The notes beneath the pieces are model-generated. The model ran no database searches. It saw only the letters and a program-made list of their open reading frames with translations, and was not told the DNA's origin. The position numbers and the translations under genes were made by a program. Positions 27,725 through 37,426 of a stretch of 64,000 nt of DNA are shown here, one piece after another (the stretch's first letter is position 1; the number at the start of each line of letters is the position of its first letter). The stretch is from Solirubrobacterales bacterium. Its GTDB lineage: Bacteria; Actinomycetota; Thermoleophilia; Solirubrobacterales; Solirubrobacteraceae. The stretch covers positions 1 to 64,000 of the forward strand of contig JAFAYV010000079.1 of assembly GCA_019240115.1 (NCBI GenBank), in the 5' to 3' direction.

Positions 27725-28465
27725 GTGAGACCCCGGCGCGCGGCGCTGTTCATCACCTGCCTGTCCGACACGATGTACCCCGCGACGGGGCGGGCGGTGG
27801 TCACGCTGCTCGAGCGCCTCGGGGTCGCGGTCGACTTCCCGCTGCAGCAGACGTGCTGCGGGCAGATGCACTTCAACACCGGCTACGCCGCCGAGACGAT
27901 CCCGCTCGTGCGCCGGTTCGTCCGGGCGTTCGCCGACAGCGAGGTGGTCGTCTCGCCGTCGGCGTCGTGCGTGGGCATGGTCCGCGACGCCTACCCCCGC
28001 GTCGCCGCGCTCGCCGGCGACGCGGGGCTGGCGCGCGAGGTCGCCGCGCTCGCCCCGCGCGTCCTCGAGCTGACCGAGCTGCTCGTCAACCACCTCGAGC
28101 TCGAGGACGTGGGCGCGTTCTTCCCCCACCGCGTCACCTACCACCCGACCTGCCACTCGCTGCGCATGCTCGGCGTCGGCGACCGCCCGGTGCGCCTGCT
28201 GCGGGCCGTCCGGGGCATCGACCTGCGCGAGCTGCCGCAGGCCGCCGAGTGCTGCGGCTTCGGCGGCACCTTCGCGGTCAAGAACGCCGACACCTCGATC
28301 GCGATGGTCACCGACAAGGTCCGCGCGGTCCTCGACACCGGCGCCGAGGTGTGCGCCGCCGCCGACAACTCGTGCCTGATGCACATCGGCGGCGCGCTCA
28401 CGCGCCAGCGCGCCGGCGTGCGCACGCTGCACCTCGCCGAGATCCTGGCGGCGACCGAGCGATGA
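27725..28465 (+). CDS. lutA: lactate utilisation protein A (CCG-domain Fe-S subunit)
   Basis: 246-residue cysteine-rich subunit of the LutABC L-lactate oxidation complex. Two CCG-type motifs are visible: QQTCCGQMHFNTGY near residue 43 and AAECCGFGGTFAVKN near residue 178, which together bind a [4Fe-4S] centre as in heterodisulfide reductase B. Other family elements are CLSDTMYP at the N-terminus, SPSASCVGMVR and YHPTCHSLR. Start is GTG at 27725. It overlaps lutB by 4 bases; lutB and lutC follow the same way. Confidence 0.93.
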   Translation: MRPRRAALFITCLSDTMYPATGRAVVTLLERLGVAVDFPLQQTCCGQMHFNTGYAAETIPLVRRFVRAFADSEVVVSPSASCVGMVRDAYPRVAALAGDAGLAREVAALAPRVLELTELLVNHLELEDVGAFFPHRVTYHPTCHSLRMLGVGDRPVRLLRAVRGIDLRELPQAAECCGFGGTFAVKNADTSIAMVTDKVRAVLDTGAEVCAAADNSCLMHIGGALTRQRAGVRTLHLAEILAATER

Positions 28466-29865
28466 GCGACCCCACCGTCCCCGACGCGCCGTTCCCGCAG
28501 GCCGCGCGGGTCGCGCTCGCCGACAGCCAGCTGCGGCGCAACCTCGGCCACGCCACCCGCGCGATCCGCGCCAAGCGCGCCGACGCGGTGGCCGAGCTGC
28601 CCGATTGGGAGCAGCTGCGCGAGGCCGGGCGCGCGATCAAGGAGCGGGCGATGCGCCACCTCGACACCCACCTGCTCGAGCTCGAGGCCGCGGTGACCGC
28701 GGCGGGCGGAGTCGTGCACTGGGCGCGCGACGCGCAGGAGGCCAACCGGATCGTCGGCGACGTCATCGCCGCCCACGGCGCCGACCAGGTGGTCAAGGCC
28801 AAGTCGCTGACCACCGAGGAGCTGGGGCTCAACGAGGCGCTCGCCGCGCGCGGCATCCATGCGTGGGAGACCGACCTCGCGCAGCTGATCATCCAGCTCT
28901 CCGACGACATGCCGTCGCACATCCTCGTGCCGGCGATCCACCTCAACCGCGCGCAGATCCGCGAGCTGTTCCGCCGCCGCCTCGACGAGGCCGCGCCCGA
29001 TCTCTCCGACGATCCCGGCGAGCTCGCCGAGGTCGCCCGCCGCCATCTGCGGCGGCTGTTCCTCGAGACCCGGGTGGGGATCAGCGGCGCCAACTTCGCG
29101 GTGGCCGAGACCGGGTCGGTCGCGGTCGTGGAGTCCGAAGGCAACGGGCGGATGTGCACGACGCTGCCCGAGGTCCTCATCACCGTGATGGGCATCGAGA
29201 AGGTGATCCCGACCTGGCAGGACCTCGAGGTCTACCTCCAGCTGCTCCCGCGCTCCTCGACCGCTGAGCGGATGAACCCCTACACCTCGCTGTGGACGGG
29301 CGTCGGCGAGCACGACGGGCCAGGCGAGTTCCACCTCGTGCTCGTCGACAACGGCCGAACCAACGTGCTCGCCGACGAGCTCGGCCGCCAGGCGCTGCAC
29401 TGCATCCGCTGCTCGGCCTGCCTCAACGCGTGTCCGGTCTACGAGCGGACCGGCGGCCACGCCTACGGGTCGACCTATCCCGGCCCGATCGGCGCCATCC
29501 TCACCCCGCTGCTGCGCGGCGTCGACGAGGCGGCGTCGCTGCCCTACGCCTCGAGCCTGTGCGGGGCCTGCTACGAGGTCTGCCCCGTCAAGATCAACAT
29601 CCCCGAGGTGCTCGTGCACCTCCGCCGCCGGGTCGACAAGCACGACCCCGAGCGGGCGGCGATGCGCGCGCTCGCGCGCGTGTTCGCCAGCCGCCGGCTG
29701 TACGAGGCCGCGCAGCGCTCGGGGCGGCTCGGCCAGCGCCCGCTCGCGCGCTCGGGGAGGATCACGCGTCTGCCGGGGCCGCTGTCGGGTTGGACGGCGG
29801 CGCGCGATCTGCGGCCGGTCGCGCCCGAGAGCTTCCGCGAGTGGTGGCTCCGGGAGCGCGGATGA
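28462..29865 (+). CDS. lutB: lactate utilisation iron-sulfur protein B
   Basis: 467-residue LutB. The N-terminal two-thirds is the LUD domain (KSLTTEELGLNEAL, GISGANFAVAETGSVAVVESEGNGRM). Two ferredoxin-like clusters follow: C314xxC317xxC320xxxC324P and C367xxC370xxxC374P (SLCGACYEVCPVKI). The C-terminal region of about 85 residues includes the ESFREWW motif common at LutB ends. It forms the membrane-associated electron-transfer core of L-lactate oxidation to pyruvate. Both ends overlap neighbouring lut genes by 4 bases. Confidence 0.95.
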   Translation: MSDPTVPDAPFPQAARVALADSQLRRNLGHATRAIRAKRADAVAELPDWEQLREAGRAIKERAMRHLDTHLLELEAAVTAAGGVVHWARDAQEANRIVGDVIAAHGADQVVKAKSLTTEELGLNEALAARGIHAWETDLAQLIIQLSDDMPSHILVPAIHLNRAQIRELFRRRLDEAAPDLSDDPGELAEVARRHLRRLFLETRVGISGANFAVAETGSVAVVESEGNGRMCTTLPEVLITVMGIEKVIPTWQDLEVYLQLLPRSSTAERMNPYTSLWTGVGEHDGPGEFHLVLVDNGRTNVLADELGRQALHCIRCSACLNACPVYERTGGHAYGSTYPGPIGAILTPLLRGVDEAASLPYASSLCGACYEVCPVKINIPEVLVHLRRRVDKHDPERAAMRALARVFASRRLYEAAQRSGRLGQRPLARSGRITRLPGPLSGWTAARDLRPVAPESFREWWLRERG

Positions 29866-30527
29866 GCGGCGCCCGCGAGGAGATCCTGGCGCGGATCGCA
29901 AGCGCCCTGTCCGACGTGCCCGCGGGCGAGGTCCTCCCGCCCGTCGGGCGCGACTACCGACGCGGCGACGCGCGTCCGCGCCCCGAGCTGGTGGCGTTGC
30001 TCGCGCAGCGGCTCGGGGACTACGGCGCCGTGGTCCGGCGGGTCCACGCCGCCGAGGTGAGCCGGGCCGTCGAGCGGGAGTGCGAGCGCCTCGGGCTGCG
30101 GCGCCTCGTCGGCCCGCCCGGCCTGCCCACGCCGTGGCGTCCCGCGAGCGTCGAGCTCGTCGCCGACGACGGCCTGAGCGCGCGCGCGCTCGACGCGATC
30201 GACGGCGCGCTGACCGGCTGCGCCACGGCGATCGCCGAGACCGGCACGCTCGTGCTCGACGGCGGGCCGCTGTCGGGCCGGCGGCTGCTGACGCTCGTGC
30301 CCGACCACCACATCTGCGTCGTGGGCGCCGAGCAGGTGGTCGGCCAGGTCCCGGAGGCGATCGCCCAAGTCGCGTCGGCGGTGCGCGAGCGCCGGGCGCC
30401 GGTGACGCTGATCTCGGGCGCGTCGGCGACGTCGGACATCGAGCTCTCACGGGTCGAGGGCGTCCACGGACCGCGCCATCTCGTGGTGCTCGTCGTCGAC
30501 GACGATCAGCGCGCTCCGCCGGCGTAG
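29862..30527 (+). CDS. lutC: lactate utilisation protein C
   Basis: 221-residue LUD-domain protein, third subunit of LutABC. Typical elements are the AREEILARIASAL N-terminus, TGCATAIAETGTLVL, and RRLLTLVPDHHICVV followed by SGASATSDIELSRVEGVHGP at the C-terminus. The ATG overlaps the lutB stop. The last 22 bases overlap the end of the convergent spermidine-synthase-like gene, so the operon has no intergenic terminator; none is visible. Confidence 0.93.
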   Translation: MSGAREEILARIASALSDVPAGEVLPPVGRDYRRGDARPRPELVALLAQRLGDYGAVVRRVHAAEVSRAVERECERLGLRRLVGPPGLPTPWRPASVELVADDGLSARALDAIDGALTGCATAIAETGTLVLDGGPLSGRRLLTLVPDHHICVVGAEQVVGQVPEAIAQVASAVRERRAPVTLISGASATSDIELSRVEGVHGPRHLVVLVVDDDQRAPPA

Positions 30528-32059
30528 CGCAGCAGCGAGAGGTCGGTCAGCCACTCCACGGGTGCGCGGTCGTCGGTGTAGACGCTGCCGCCGCGTGGCG
30601 GGTTGCCCATCTCCCGCGACACGGCGATGGCCAGAGACCGCAGCGGCTCGGGGCTGAGCGACGGCAGCCGGGATGCGTCCAGGCGCCCGGTGCCCGCGAC
30701 GACGATCGAGTTGGTCGCGCTCACGCGATCGGACAGGATCGACGGGAACGCCGTGCGGACGGTGGCGGCCACCACCTTCTCGAGAGCGTCGGAGCCCGGA
30801 AGGTGGCCGACGTTGACCAGCATCGTCCCGCCCGGCGTCAGATGACGGCGCACGAGCGCGAAGAACTCGCGGGTGACCAGGTAGAAGGGGATGTACGGCT
30901 GGCGGTAGGCGTCGACGAAGATCGTGTCGTAGCGGGCGTGGCTGGCCTGCAGCCACGGACGCGCGTCGGCGGTGTACAGATGCAGGCGGGGCCCGCGCAG
31001 GTCGAAGTAGCGGCGGCCCAACGCCGACAGCCGGCCGTCGAGCTCGACCGCGTCCACGCGCGTGTCCGGGTAGTAGTGCCCGTAGGCGCGCGCGATCGTG
31101 CCCGCCGCGTCGCCGAGGATCGCCACCCGGGCCGGCGGCCGGCTGCGGCCGGCGAACGGGAGCACGAGGAAGTCATCCCAGTAGCCCCCGGTCAGGTAGC
31201 TCCCCGGCCGGTACAGGGAGTGGATCGCGACGCCCTCGTTGAGCTGCAGCCAGCGGGTGCCGTCAGGCAGCTGGACGACGCGCACGTACTGGTACGGGGT
31301 CTCGCCCTCGAACAGGATCCGGGCGCCGGGAGTGGCGGCGCCGATCGCCGGCGGCGGCAGCACGAGCAGGCCGGCGATCCCCAACGGCACCAGCCAGCGC
31401 CACGGGGAGCGCAGGCCCGGCATGGCGATCAGTGCCAGCGCCAGCGCGAACACGAGGAACGTCCGGTGCGAGCCGACGACCGGTATGAGCAGCAGCGCGG
31501 CCAGGAACGTGCCCACGAGCGAGCCGGCGGTGGAGATCGCGTACAGCCGGCCGGTGACCGTCCCGGTGTGCTCGACGCTTTCCACCGCGAGGCGGTTCGC
31601 ATACGGAGCCACCGTGCCCAGCAGCAGCACCGGCACCGCCACCAGGACGAGCACCGCGACGAGTGAGCCGAGGAAGCCGCCGACCGACAGCGACCCCAGC
31701 GCCGACACCGACAGCCGCAGGAACGGATCGGCGAGCACCGGCACGAGCGCCAGGAGCACGGCGGCGAGGAGCACGATGACGCACAGGCCGCCGACGTCGC
31801 CGCGCCGGTCGGCCAACCGACCACCGATCGCGTAGCCGGCCGACAGCGCCACCAGCACGGTCGCGATGGTGTTCGCCCAGATGATCGTCGAGGCGCCGAA
31901 GTAGGGGGCCAGCAGGCGTGCGGCGGCGATCTCGGCTCCCAGGCTGGCGGCTCCGACCACGAACACGAGCGGCCACAGCAGCCGCGGCCGCCCGGCCCCC
32001 CGCCGTGGATCCGCCTCCAGGGCGCTCGGGTGCTCGGTCACGGTCACCGATGACTTCAC
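30506..32059 (-). CDS. membrane-anchored spermidine-synthase-like protein
   Basis: 517-residue protein with an N-terminal membrane half (seven or so helices, from [20 protein letters not shown] to about residue 240; an MFS-like/spermine-synthase-associated transmembrane domain). A C-terminal Rossmann methyltransferase-like domain has [20 protein letters not shown] for the nucleotide loop, [17 protein letters not shown] for the acidic ribose contact, and [18 protein letters not shown]. Many such fusions are annotated fused MFS/spermidine synthase, but aminopropyl transfer is not proven. Part of the same broad polyamine theme as aguAB at 57 kb, though not linked. ATG at 32059; tail-to-tail overlap with lutC. 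Confidence 0.82.
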   Translation of the reverse strand: MKSSVTVTEHPSALEADPRRGAGRPRLLWPLVFVVGAASLGAEIAAARLLAPYFGASTIIWANTIATVLVALSAGYAIGGRLADRRGDVGGLCVIVLLAAVLLALVPVLADPFLRLSVSALGSLSVGGFLGSLVAVLVLVAVPVLLLGTVAPYANRLAVESVEHTGTVTGRLYAISTAGSLVGTFLAALLLIPVVGSHRTFLVFALALALIAMPGLRSPWRWLVPLGIAGLLVLPPPAIGAATPGARILFEGETPYQYVRVVQLPDGTRWLQLNEGVAIHSLYRPGSYLTGGYWDDFLVLPFAGRSRPPARVAILGDAAGTIARAYGHYYPDTRVDAVELDGRLSALGRRYFDLRGPRLHLYTADARPWLQASHARYDTIFVDAYRQPYIPFYLVTREFFALVRRHLTPGGTMLVNVGHLPGSDALEKVVAATVRTAFPSILSDRVSATNSIVVAGTGRLDASRLPSLSPEPLRSLAIAVSREMGNPPRGGSVYTDDRAPVEWLTDLSLLRYAGGAR

Positions 32060-32066
32060 GGAGTCG

Positions 32067-32279
32067 CTACAGCTGCTGGCGGACGCCCGCCTCGCCCTCG
32101 GCCCGGGGCAGCTGCGGGTGCCGGTCGCCGTTCATCCCGGTCACCGCCGGCCCCCGGCGCTTGATCGGGATCCGACCGCATCCTTCTCCGGCGAGCAGCA
32201 GCATCCCGAGGCCGAACGAGAGCAGCCCCAGCGGCAGCGGGCTGGCCAGCGGGCGGAGGTTGATCTGCATCGTGCCCAT
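32067..32279 (-). pseudogene. truncated GPR1/FUN34/YaaH-type transporter remnant
   Basis: The first 30 residues ([15 protein letters not shown] followed by [13 protein letters not shown]) match the beginning of acetate/succinate transporters of the GPR1/FUN34/YaaH family, which normally continue with about six helices over some 200 residues. Here homology ends after the first helix, and the frame stops at 70 residues in unrelated charged sequence. The start is intact, so a short peptide could still be made. I read it as a decayed gene: most of it has been deleted. Resemblance is from the motif only. Confidence 0.6.
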
Positions 32280-32361
32280 CCGCCGAGACAGAGTAGATGC
32301 GACGGGGGGGAGATCGACGGCGGTGCGCTTAGCGGCGGCGGCGCGGGGTAGGTCTGTCGGC

Positions 32362-32853
32362 GTGCCCGCGCGCCGGTTCGTGATCCAGCAGCACGACGCG
32401 TCGACCCTGCACTACGACTTCCGGCTCGAGGTCGACGGCGTGCTGAAGTCCTGGGCGATCCCCAAGGGGCCCTCGCTGGATCCTCGCGAGAAGCGGCTCG
32501 CCGTGCAGGTCGAGGACCATCGGCTCGACTACTACGACTTCGAGGGCGTGATCGGCGAGGGCTACGGCGCCGGCACCGTGCTCCTGTGGGATGCCGGCAC
32601 CTACCGCAACCTCGACGACGAACGCTCGATGGCCGCCGCGATCGCCACCGGGCACGCGAAGTTCTGGCTGCAGGGCGAGAAGCTCACCGGGGGCTTCACG
32701 CTGCAGCGGACCCGCGGTGGCGCCAAGCCGCAGTGGCTGCTGATCAAGCGCCGTGACGACGCCGCCGACGCCCGCCGCAACCCGGAGAGCACCCAGCCGG
32801 GCTCGGTCAAGAGCGGGCGGTCGCTGCGCCAGATCGCCCGGGAGGGCACGTGA
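32362..32853 (+). CDS. standalone DNA ligase D 3'-phosphoesterase domain protein
   Basis: 163-residue protein made of the LigD phosphoesterase (PE) domain alone, which trims 3' ribonucleotides or phosphates at DNA ends during non-homologous end joining. Signature residues are present: [18 protein letters not shown] (His and Asp metal ligands), [26 protein letters not shown] (second His/Asp set) and GEGYGAG. The polymerase and ligase domains of full LigD are absent from the window. GTG at 32362 gives the usual N-terminus; an upstream GTG at 32323 is also possible. The stop overlaps the GTG of an MFS gene by 4 bases. Confidence 0.88.
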   Translation: MPARRFVIQQHDASTLHYDFRLEVDGVLKSWAIPKGPSLDPREKRLAVQVEDHRLDYYDFEGVIGEGYGAGTVLLWDAGTYRNLDDERSMAAAIATGHAKFWLQGEKLTGGFTLQRTRGGAKPQWLLIKRRDDAADARRNPESTQPGSVKSGRSLRQIAREGT

Positions 32854-34325
32854 GCGCTGACGGCGAGAACGGCACGATCCGGACCCGGATCCCGGCGCGG
32901 CTGGACCGTCTGCCGTGGTCGCGCTTTCACTGGACGGTGATCATCGGGCTCGGGACGGTGTGGATCCTCGACGGCCTCGAGGTGACGATCGTCTCCAGCA
33001 TCTCCGGCCGGCTGGGGGAGAAGGGGGCCGGGATCGGGATCTCCGCCGCCCACGTCACCGGCTGGGGGGCCTCGCTGTACGTCGCGGGCGCGTGTCTGGG
33101 CGCGCTCGTGTTCGGACAGCTCACCGATCGCTACGGCCGCAAGAAGCTGTTCATGGTCACCCTCGGCGTCTACCTCGCCGCCACCGTGCTGACCGCGTTC
33201 TCGTTCGCCACCTGGTGGTTCTTTCTCTGCCGCTTTCTCACCGGCTTCGGGATCGGCGGCGAGTACTCGGCGATCAACTCGGCGATCGACGAGCTGATCC
33301 CCTCCGAGCACCGCGGGCGCGTCGACGTGGCGATCAACGGCAGCTACTGGGGCGGGGCGTCGGTGGGGGCGCTGCTGGCCGTGGTCGCGCTGAACGAGAG
33401 CATCTTCGCGGTCAACGTCGGATGGCGGCTGTGCTTCGGGCTCGGCGCGGTCCTGGGCACGGTCATCCTGCTCGTGCGGCGCAACGTGCCCGAGAGCCCC
33501 CGCTGGCTGTTCATCCACGGCCGCGATCGGGAGGCCGAGGAGATCGTCGCCGACATCGAGGGCCAGGTGCAGGCATCCACCGGACGGCCGCTGCCCGAGG
33601 CCGAGGAGGAGATCACCGTCCGGCAGCGGCGCACGGTGCCGTTGTCGATGATCGTCCGCTCGGTCGTGACGCTCTACCCCAGGCGCACGATCCTCGGCCT
33701 GGCGCTGTTCATCGGCCAGGCGTTCCTCTACAACTCGATCCTGTTCGGGCTCGGGGACCTGCTCGGGACCTACTTCCACGTCTCCAGCGGCGACGTGCCC
33801 TATTACGTGGCGATCTTCGGCGTGGGCAACCTGCTCGGACCGCTGTCGCTCGGGCGCCTGTTCGACACCGTCGGCCGCAAGCCGATGATCGCCGGCGCCT
33901 ACCTGCTGTCGGGCGTCCTGCTCGTCGTCACGGCGCTGCTGTTCCGCGGCCACGACCTGACGGCCGCCTCGATGACGGGGGCGTTGACGGTCGTCTTCTT
34001 CTTCGCGTCGCCCGGGGTGTCGGGCGCCTACCTGACGGTCTCCGAGGTGTTTCCGATGGAGACCCGCGCGATGTGCATCGCGGTCTTCTATGCGGTCGGC
34101 ACCGGCATCGGCGGCATCACCGGCCCGTTGGTGTTCTCGGCCCTGATCACGACCGGCGACGTCGACAAGGCAGCGCTCGCGTTGATCATCGGCGCCGCGA
34201 TGATGATCCTCGGCGGCCTCGCCGAGGTCGTCTTCGGCGTCAAGGCCGAGCGCCAGAGCCTGGAGCGCATCGCCGCCCCGCTGACCGCCTCCGACGCCGG
34301 CGGGGCCGCTGCCGCGACCGCGTAG
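32850..34325 (+). CDS. MFS transporter, sugar-porter/metabolite-symporter type
   Basis: 491-residue 12-helix transporter. It shows [14 protein letters not shown] (motif A), [24 protein letters not shown], the [12 protein letters not shown] loop after helix 6, and [17 protein letters not shown] as the second motif A, all typical of the sugar porter/metabolite:H+ symporter group. Substrate is unknown. GTG start overlaps the LigD-PE gene, an odd pairing with no obvious functional logic. A frameshifted pseudogene of a related transporter is at 58.7-59.5 kb. Confidence 0.88.
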   Translation: MSADGENGTIRTRIPARLDRLPWSRFHWTVIIGLGTVWILDGLEVTIVSSISGRLGEKGAGIGISAAHVTGWGASLYVAGACLGALVFGQLTDRYGRKKLFMVTLGVYLAATVLTAFSFATWWFFLCRFLTGFGIGGEYSAINSAIDELIPSEHRGRVDVAINGSYWGGASVGALLAVVALNESIFAVNVGWRLCFGLGAVLGTVILLVRRNVPESPRWLFIHGRDREAEEIVADIEGQVQASTGRPLPEAEEEITVRQRRTVPLSMIVRSVVTLYPRRTILGLALFIGQAFLYNSILFGLGDLLGTYFHVSSGDVPYYVAIFGVGNLLGPLSLGRLFDTVGRKPMIAGAYLLSGVLLVVTALLFRGHDLTAASMTGALTVVFFFASPGVSGAYLTVSEVFPMETRAMCIAVFYAVGTGIGGITGPLVFSALITTGDVDKAALALIIGAAMMILGGLAEVVFGVKAERQSLERIAAPLTASDAGGAAAATA

Positions 34326-34352
34326 CCGCAGCCGCGAAGTAGGCTGGCCGGT

Positions 34353-36011
34353 ATGGGCCGGTCCGAGCTGTGGGACGACGCGATCGCGGAGCGCGTGCTC
34401 GCCGACGCGGACCCGGGGCGGCGGATCGTCTGCGCGTCGGGCATCTCGCCGTCGGGGCCGATCCACATGGGCAACCTCCGCGAGGTGTTCACCACCCATC
34501 TCGTCGCCGAGGCGCTGCGCCGCCGCGGTCGCGAGGTCGTCCACCTGCATTCCTGGGACGACTACGACCGCTTTCGCAAGGTGCCCGCCGGGGTCGATCC
34601 CGGCTTCGAGCGCTACGTCGGGTGGCCGTTGGCCGAGATCCCCGATCCGCGGGGCGGCGCGGGCTCCTACGCCGAGCACTTCATGGCCGAGTTCCGCGCG
34701 GCGCTTGCGCGCCTGGGCATCGTCATGACCGAGGTGCGCCAGTCCGAGCAGTACCCCAAGGGCAGCTACAACGTCGCCATCCGCCGGGCGATGGACGAGC
34801 GCGGCTTCGTGTTCGACACGCTCGAGGGCCAGCAGACGCGGGGCCGGCACGAGCGGTCGGCCGCGCAGCGGCGAGCCGAGTACTACCCGTTCAGGCCCTA
34901 CTGCCCGGTCTGCCGGCGCGACGACACGCGCGTGACGCGGTGGGACTCGCCCACGGCGACGTGGGAGTGCCGCCACGGCCACGCCGGCGAGATGAGCCTC
35001 GCCGACGGGGCGACGATCAGCGGCAAGCTCGTCTGGAAGGTCGACTGGCCGATGCGCTGGGCCCACGAGGCGGTGGCGTTCGAGCCCGCCGGCGAGGACC
35101 ACCACGCTCCGACCGGGAGCTTCACCGTCGGGCGGAGGCTCGTCTCCGAGCTGTACGGAGGCCGAGCCCCCGACTCGGTCGTGTACTCGTTCGTGGGGCT
35201 CGCCGGGGCCGGGGGCAAGATGTCGGGCTCGGTCGGGGGCGCGGCGATCCCCGCGACCGCGCTCGAGGTGCTCGAGCCCGCGCTCGTCCGCTGGCTGTAC
35301 GTCCGCCGGGTCCCGGCGCAGTCATTCGCGATCGATCTCGCGCCCCGGGCGGTGCAGCGGCTCTACGACGAGTGGGACCACCTGTCGCAGCGGGTCGCCG
35401 CCGGCACCGCCGCGGGCGCGGACGCCGCCATGCACCGCGAGAGCGTGGAGTCCTCGGCCGGTCCGGTGCAGCGCACGGGGCGGGCGGTCTCCTTCCGGCT
35501 GCTCGCCTCGGTCGCCGACATCACGCAGGGCAACCGCGAGCAGATCGCCCGGATCGTCTCTCACCATCTCGGCGGCGGCGCTCCTCAGAGGGCCCTGCTG
35601 GACGAGCTCGAGCCACGGCTGACGTGCGCGATCCACTTCGCCACCGAGCTCGTGCCCGCATCCGAGCGCACCCGGCTGCGCGAGGCGTTCGCGCCCCACG
35701 AGCTCGCCGGGCTCGACGAGACGACGCGACGCGGGGTCGCCATGCTCGCCGAGGGTCTCGACGACGACTGGTCGCTGCCCGGGCTGACCGCGCTCATCTA
35801 CGCGGTGCCCAAGCGACTGCACGGCCTGCCCGACGACGCCACGCCCGACGCCGAGGTCAAGGCCGCCCAGCGCACGTTCTTCAAGGCCGTCTATCGGCTC
35901 CTGGTCGACGCCGAGACCGGCCCCCGCCTGCCGACGCTGCTGCTGTCGATCGGTCCGGAGCGGGCGCGCGAGCTGCTCGGCTCCTGCACCGCCGCGACGG
36001 CGACGTCCTAG
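34353..36011 (+). CDS. lysS: class I lysyl-tRNA synthetase
   Basis: 552-residue class I LysRS (archaeal-type; LysRS1), which charges tRNA-Lys using a Rossmann catalytic domain, unlike the common bacterial class II enzyme. The HIGH-like motif is H38-MGN (SGPIHMGNLREVF) and the KMSKS-like motif is K289-MSGS. Between them lie HLHSWDDYDRFRKVP and a zinc-binding pair (YCPVCRR with ECRHGHAG) characteristic of the family. Length is normal. LysRS1 occurs in archaea, alphaproteobacteria, spirochaetes and some actinobacteria, sometimes next to a class II copy. TAGGCT shortly before the ATG at 34353 may be a -10 element. The next gene, an MFS exporter, starts three bases after the stop. Confidence 0.93.
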   Translation: MGRSELWDDAIAERVLADADPGRRIVCASGISPSGPIHMGNLREVFTTHLVAEALRRRGREVVHLHSWDDYDRFRKVPAGVDPGFERYVGWPLAEIPDPRGGAGSYAEHFMAEFRAALARLGIVMTEVRQSEQYPKGSYNVAIRRAMDERGFVFDTLEGQQTRGRHERSAAQRRAEYYPFRPYCPVCRRDDTRVTRWDSPTATWECRHGHAGEMSLADGATISGKLVWKVDWPMRWAHEAVAFEPAGEDHHAPTGSFTVGRRLVSELYGGRAPDSVVYSFVGLAGAGGKMSGSVGGAAIPATALEVLEPALVRWLYVRRVPAQSFAIDLAPRAVQRLYDEWDHLSQRVAAGTAAGADAAMHRESVESSAGPVQRTGRAVSFRLLASVADITQGNREQIARIVSHHLGGGAPQRALLDELEPRLTCAIHFATELVPASERTRLREAFAPHELAGLDETTRRGVAMLAEGLDDDWSLPGLTALIYAVPKRLHGLPDDATPDAEVKAAQRTFFKAVYRLLVDAETGPRLPTLLLSIGPERARELLGSCTAATATS

Positions 36012-36014
36012 CAC

Positions 36015-37409
36015 GTGGCCGTCAGCGAGCGCCGCGCCGAGCGGCTGACCCTGGTCGCGATGAGCCTCGGCTTCGCCGTCGTACAGCTCGACATCAGCGT
36101 CGTCAACGTCGCCATCAAGGCGATCGGCGACGCGCTCGGCGGCGGGGTCAGCGCTCTGCAATGGGTGGTCAACGCGTACACGATCGGCTTCGCCGCGTTC
36201 ATCCTCACCGCCGGCGCGCTTGCCGACCGGATCGGGGCCAAGGGGGTGTTCGTCGCCGGCTTCGCGCTGTTCACGACGGCGTCGGTCGTCTGTGGGCTGG
36301 CGCCCGATCTCGGCGTGCTCATCGCGGCGCGCGCGGTCCAGGGCATCGGCGCCGCGGTGCTCGTGCCGTCGTCGCTGACCCTGCTCAACCACGCCTACAC
36401 CGATGCCGCCGCCCGCGCCCACGCCGTCGGCCTGTGGCTGGCGGGGGCCAGCTTGGCGCTCTCCGGGGGGCCGCTCGTCGGCGGGGTGCTGATCGCGACG
36501 CTCGGCTGGCGGGCGATCTTCTTCATCAACGTGCCGGTGGCGCTGATCGGGATCTGGCTGAGCCGGCGCTTCGCGGGCGAGACCCCGCAGGCGCGTGACC
36601 GGGGGGTCGACGTGGCCGGGCAGGCGTTCGCCGTCCTGACGCTGACCGCGCTGGTGGCGGCCACGATCGAGGGCGGGACGCAGGGCTTCGGTTCCTTGCC
36701 GGTGCTCGTCGGCTACGCGCTCGCGGCGCTGGCGGGCGTGATCTTCGTCGCGCTCGAGGCTCGTGGCGCGCGTCCCATGCTCCCGCTGGCGCTGTTCCGC
36801 GCGCGGGCGTTCAGTGCTCCGGCGGCGATCGGGATCCTGATCAACACGGCGTTCTACGGGCTGATCTTCGTCTTCAGCCTCCTGTTCCAGCGCGCCCAGC
36901 ACCTGACCGCGCTGCAGACCGGGCTGGCGCTCGCGCCGATCATGGTCGCGATCACCGCGGCCAACGTGGCCGCCGGTCGGGTCAACCGGCTCGTCGGCCC
37001 GCGGCGAACCGTCGCCGCCGGCGTGGTGGCGTTCGCGGCCTGCTGCGCCGGCCTGCTCGGCGTCGGCGCGCGCACCGGCTACGCCGCGATGGTCGTCCAG
37101 CTGACGCTGCTCGGCGCCGCCGCGGGATCGATCGTGCCGGTCATCACCTCGGAGATGCTCGGCAGCGTCGATCGCAGCCGCTCGGGCGTCGCCGCCGGCA
37201 CGCTGAACACGCTGCGCCAGACCGGCTCGGCGATCGGCGTGGCGCTGTTCGGCTCGCTGCTCGCCGGTTCGGGGATCACCGTCGGGGTGCACATCTCGCT
37301 GGGGATCACGATTGGGCTCTCGGCGGTGATCCTGACGCTGACGCCGTTGATGGCGGCCCGACCTGGCGCCGGGGCCGAACCAGCGCCGCCCTCGCGGGCC
37401 TCCGGATAG
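36015..37409 (+). CDS. MFS drug exporter, DHA2 (EmrB/QacA) family, second copy
   Basis: 464-residue exporter with about 14 helices, clearly paralogous to the one at 10119: shared blocks include LDISVVNVAIKAIG, LQWVVNAYTIGFAAFILTAG, GWRAIFFINVPVALIG and the C-terminal RSGVAAGTLNTLRQTGSAIG. Start is GTG at 36015. Unlike its paralogue it has no protoglobin partner; it is followed at once by an IclR-type regulator in the same direction, whose start region contains a palindrome. Substrate unknown. Confidence 0.9.
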   Translation: MAVSERRAERLTLVAMSLGFAVVQLDISVVNVAIKAIGDALGGGVSALQWVVNAYTIGFAAFILTAGALADRIGAKGVFVAGFALFTTASVVCGLAPDLGVLIAARAVQGIGAAVLVPSSLTLLNHAYTDAAARAHAVGLWLAGASLALSGGPLVGGVLIATLGWRAIFFINVPVALIGIWLSRRFAGETPQARDRGVDVAGQAFAVLTLTALVAATIEGGTQGFGSLPVLVGYALAALAGVIFVALEARGARPMLPLALFRARAFSAPAAIGILINTAFYGLIFVFSLLFQRAQHLTALQTGLALAPIMVAITAANVAAGRVNRLVGPRRTVAAGVVAFAACCAGLLGVGARTGYAAMVVQLTLLGAAAGSIVPVITSEMLGSVDRSRSGVAAGTLNTLRQTGSAIGVALFGSLLAGSGITVGVHISLGITIGLSAVILTLTPLMAARPGAGAEPAPPSRASG

Positions 37410-37410
37410 T

Positions 37411-37425
37411 GTTCGCATCGCGAAC
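37411..37425. promoter_or_regulatory. perfect palindrome at the IclR gene start, probable autoregulatory operator
   Basis: GTTCGC-ATC-GCGAAC is a 6+6 bp perfect inverted repeat with a 3-base centre. It ends one base before the IclR ATG at 37427 and follows a -10-like GATAGT (37405-37410). The arrangement (operator between promoter and start) fits autorepression by the IclR-type protein. That the site is bound by this regulator is inferred from position. Confidence 0.65.
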
Positions 37426-37426
37426 G

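Noticed and set aside
28138-30450. 770-codon minus-strand open frame opposite lutBC
   Set aside because: Antisense shadow of conserved lut genes.
32601-35105. 834-codon minus-strand open frame across the PE, MFS and LysRS genes
   Set aside because: Spans three real genes in another frame and has composition typical of GC-rich antisense frames (His/Asp/Arg/Gly rich).
35322-37418. 698-codon minus-strand open frame opposite LysRS and MFS
   Set aside because: Antisense shadow with no recognisable domain.
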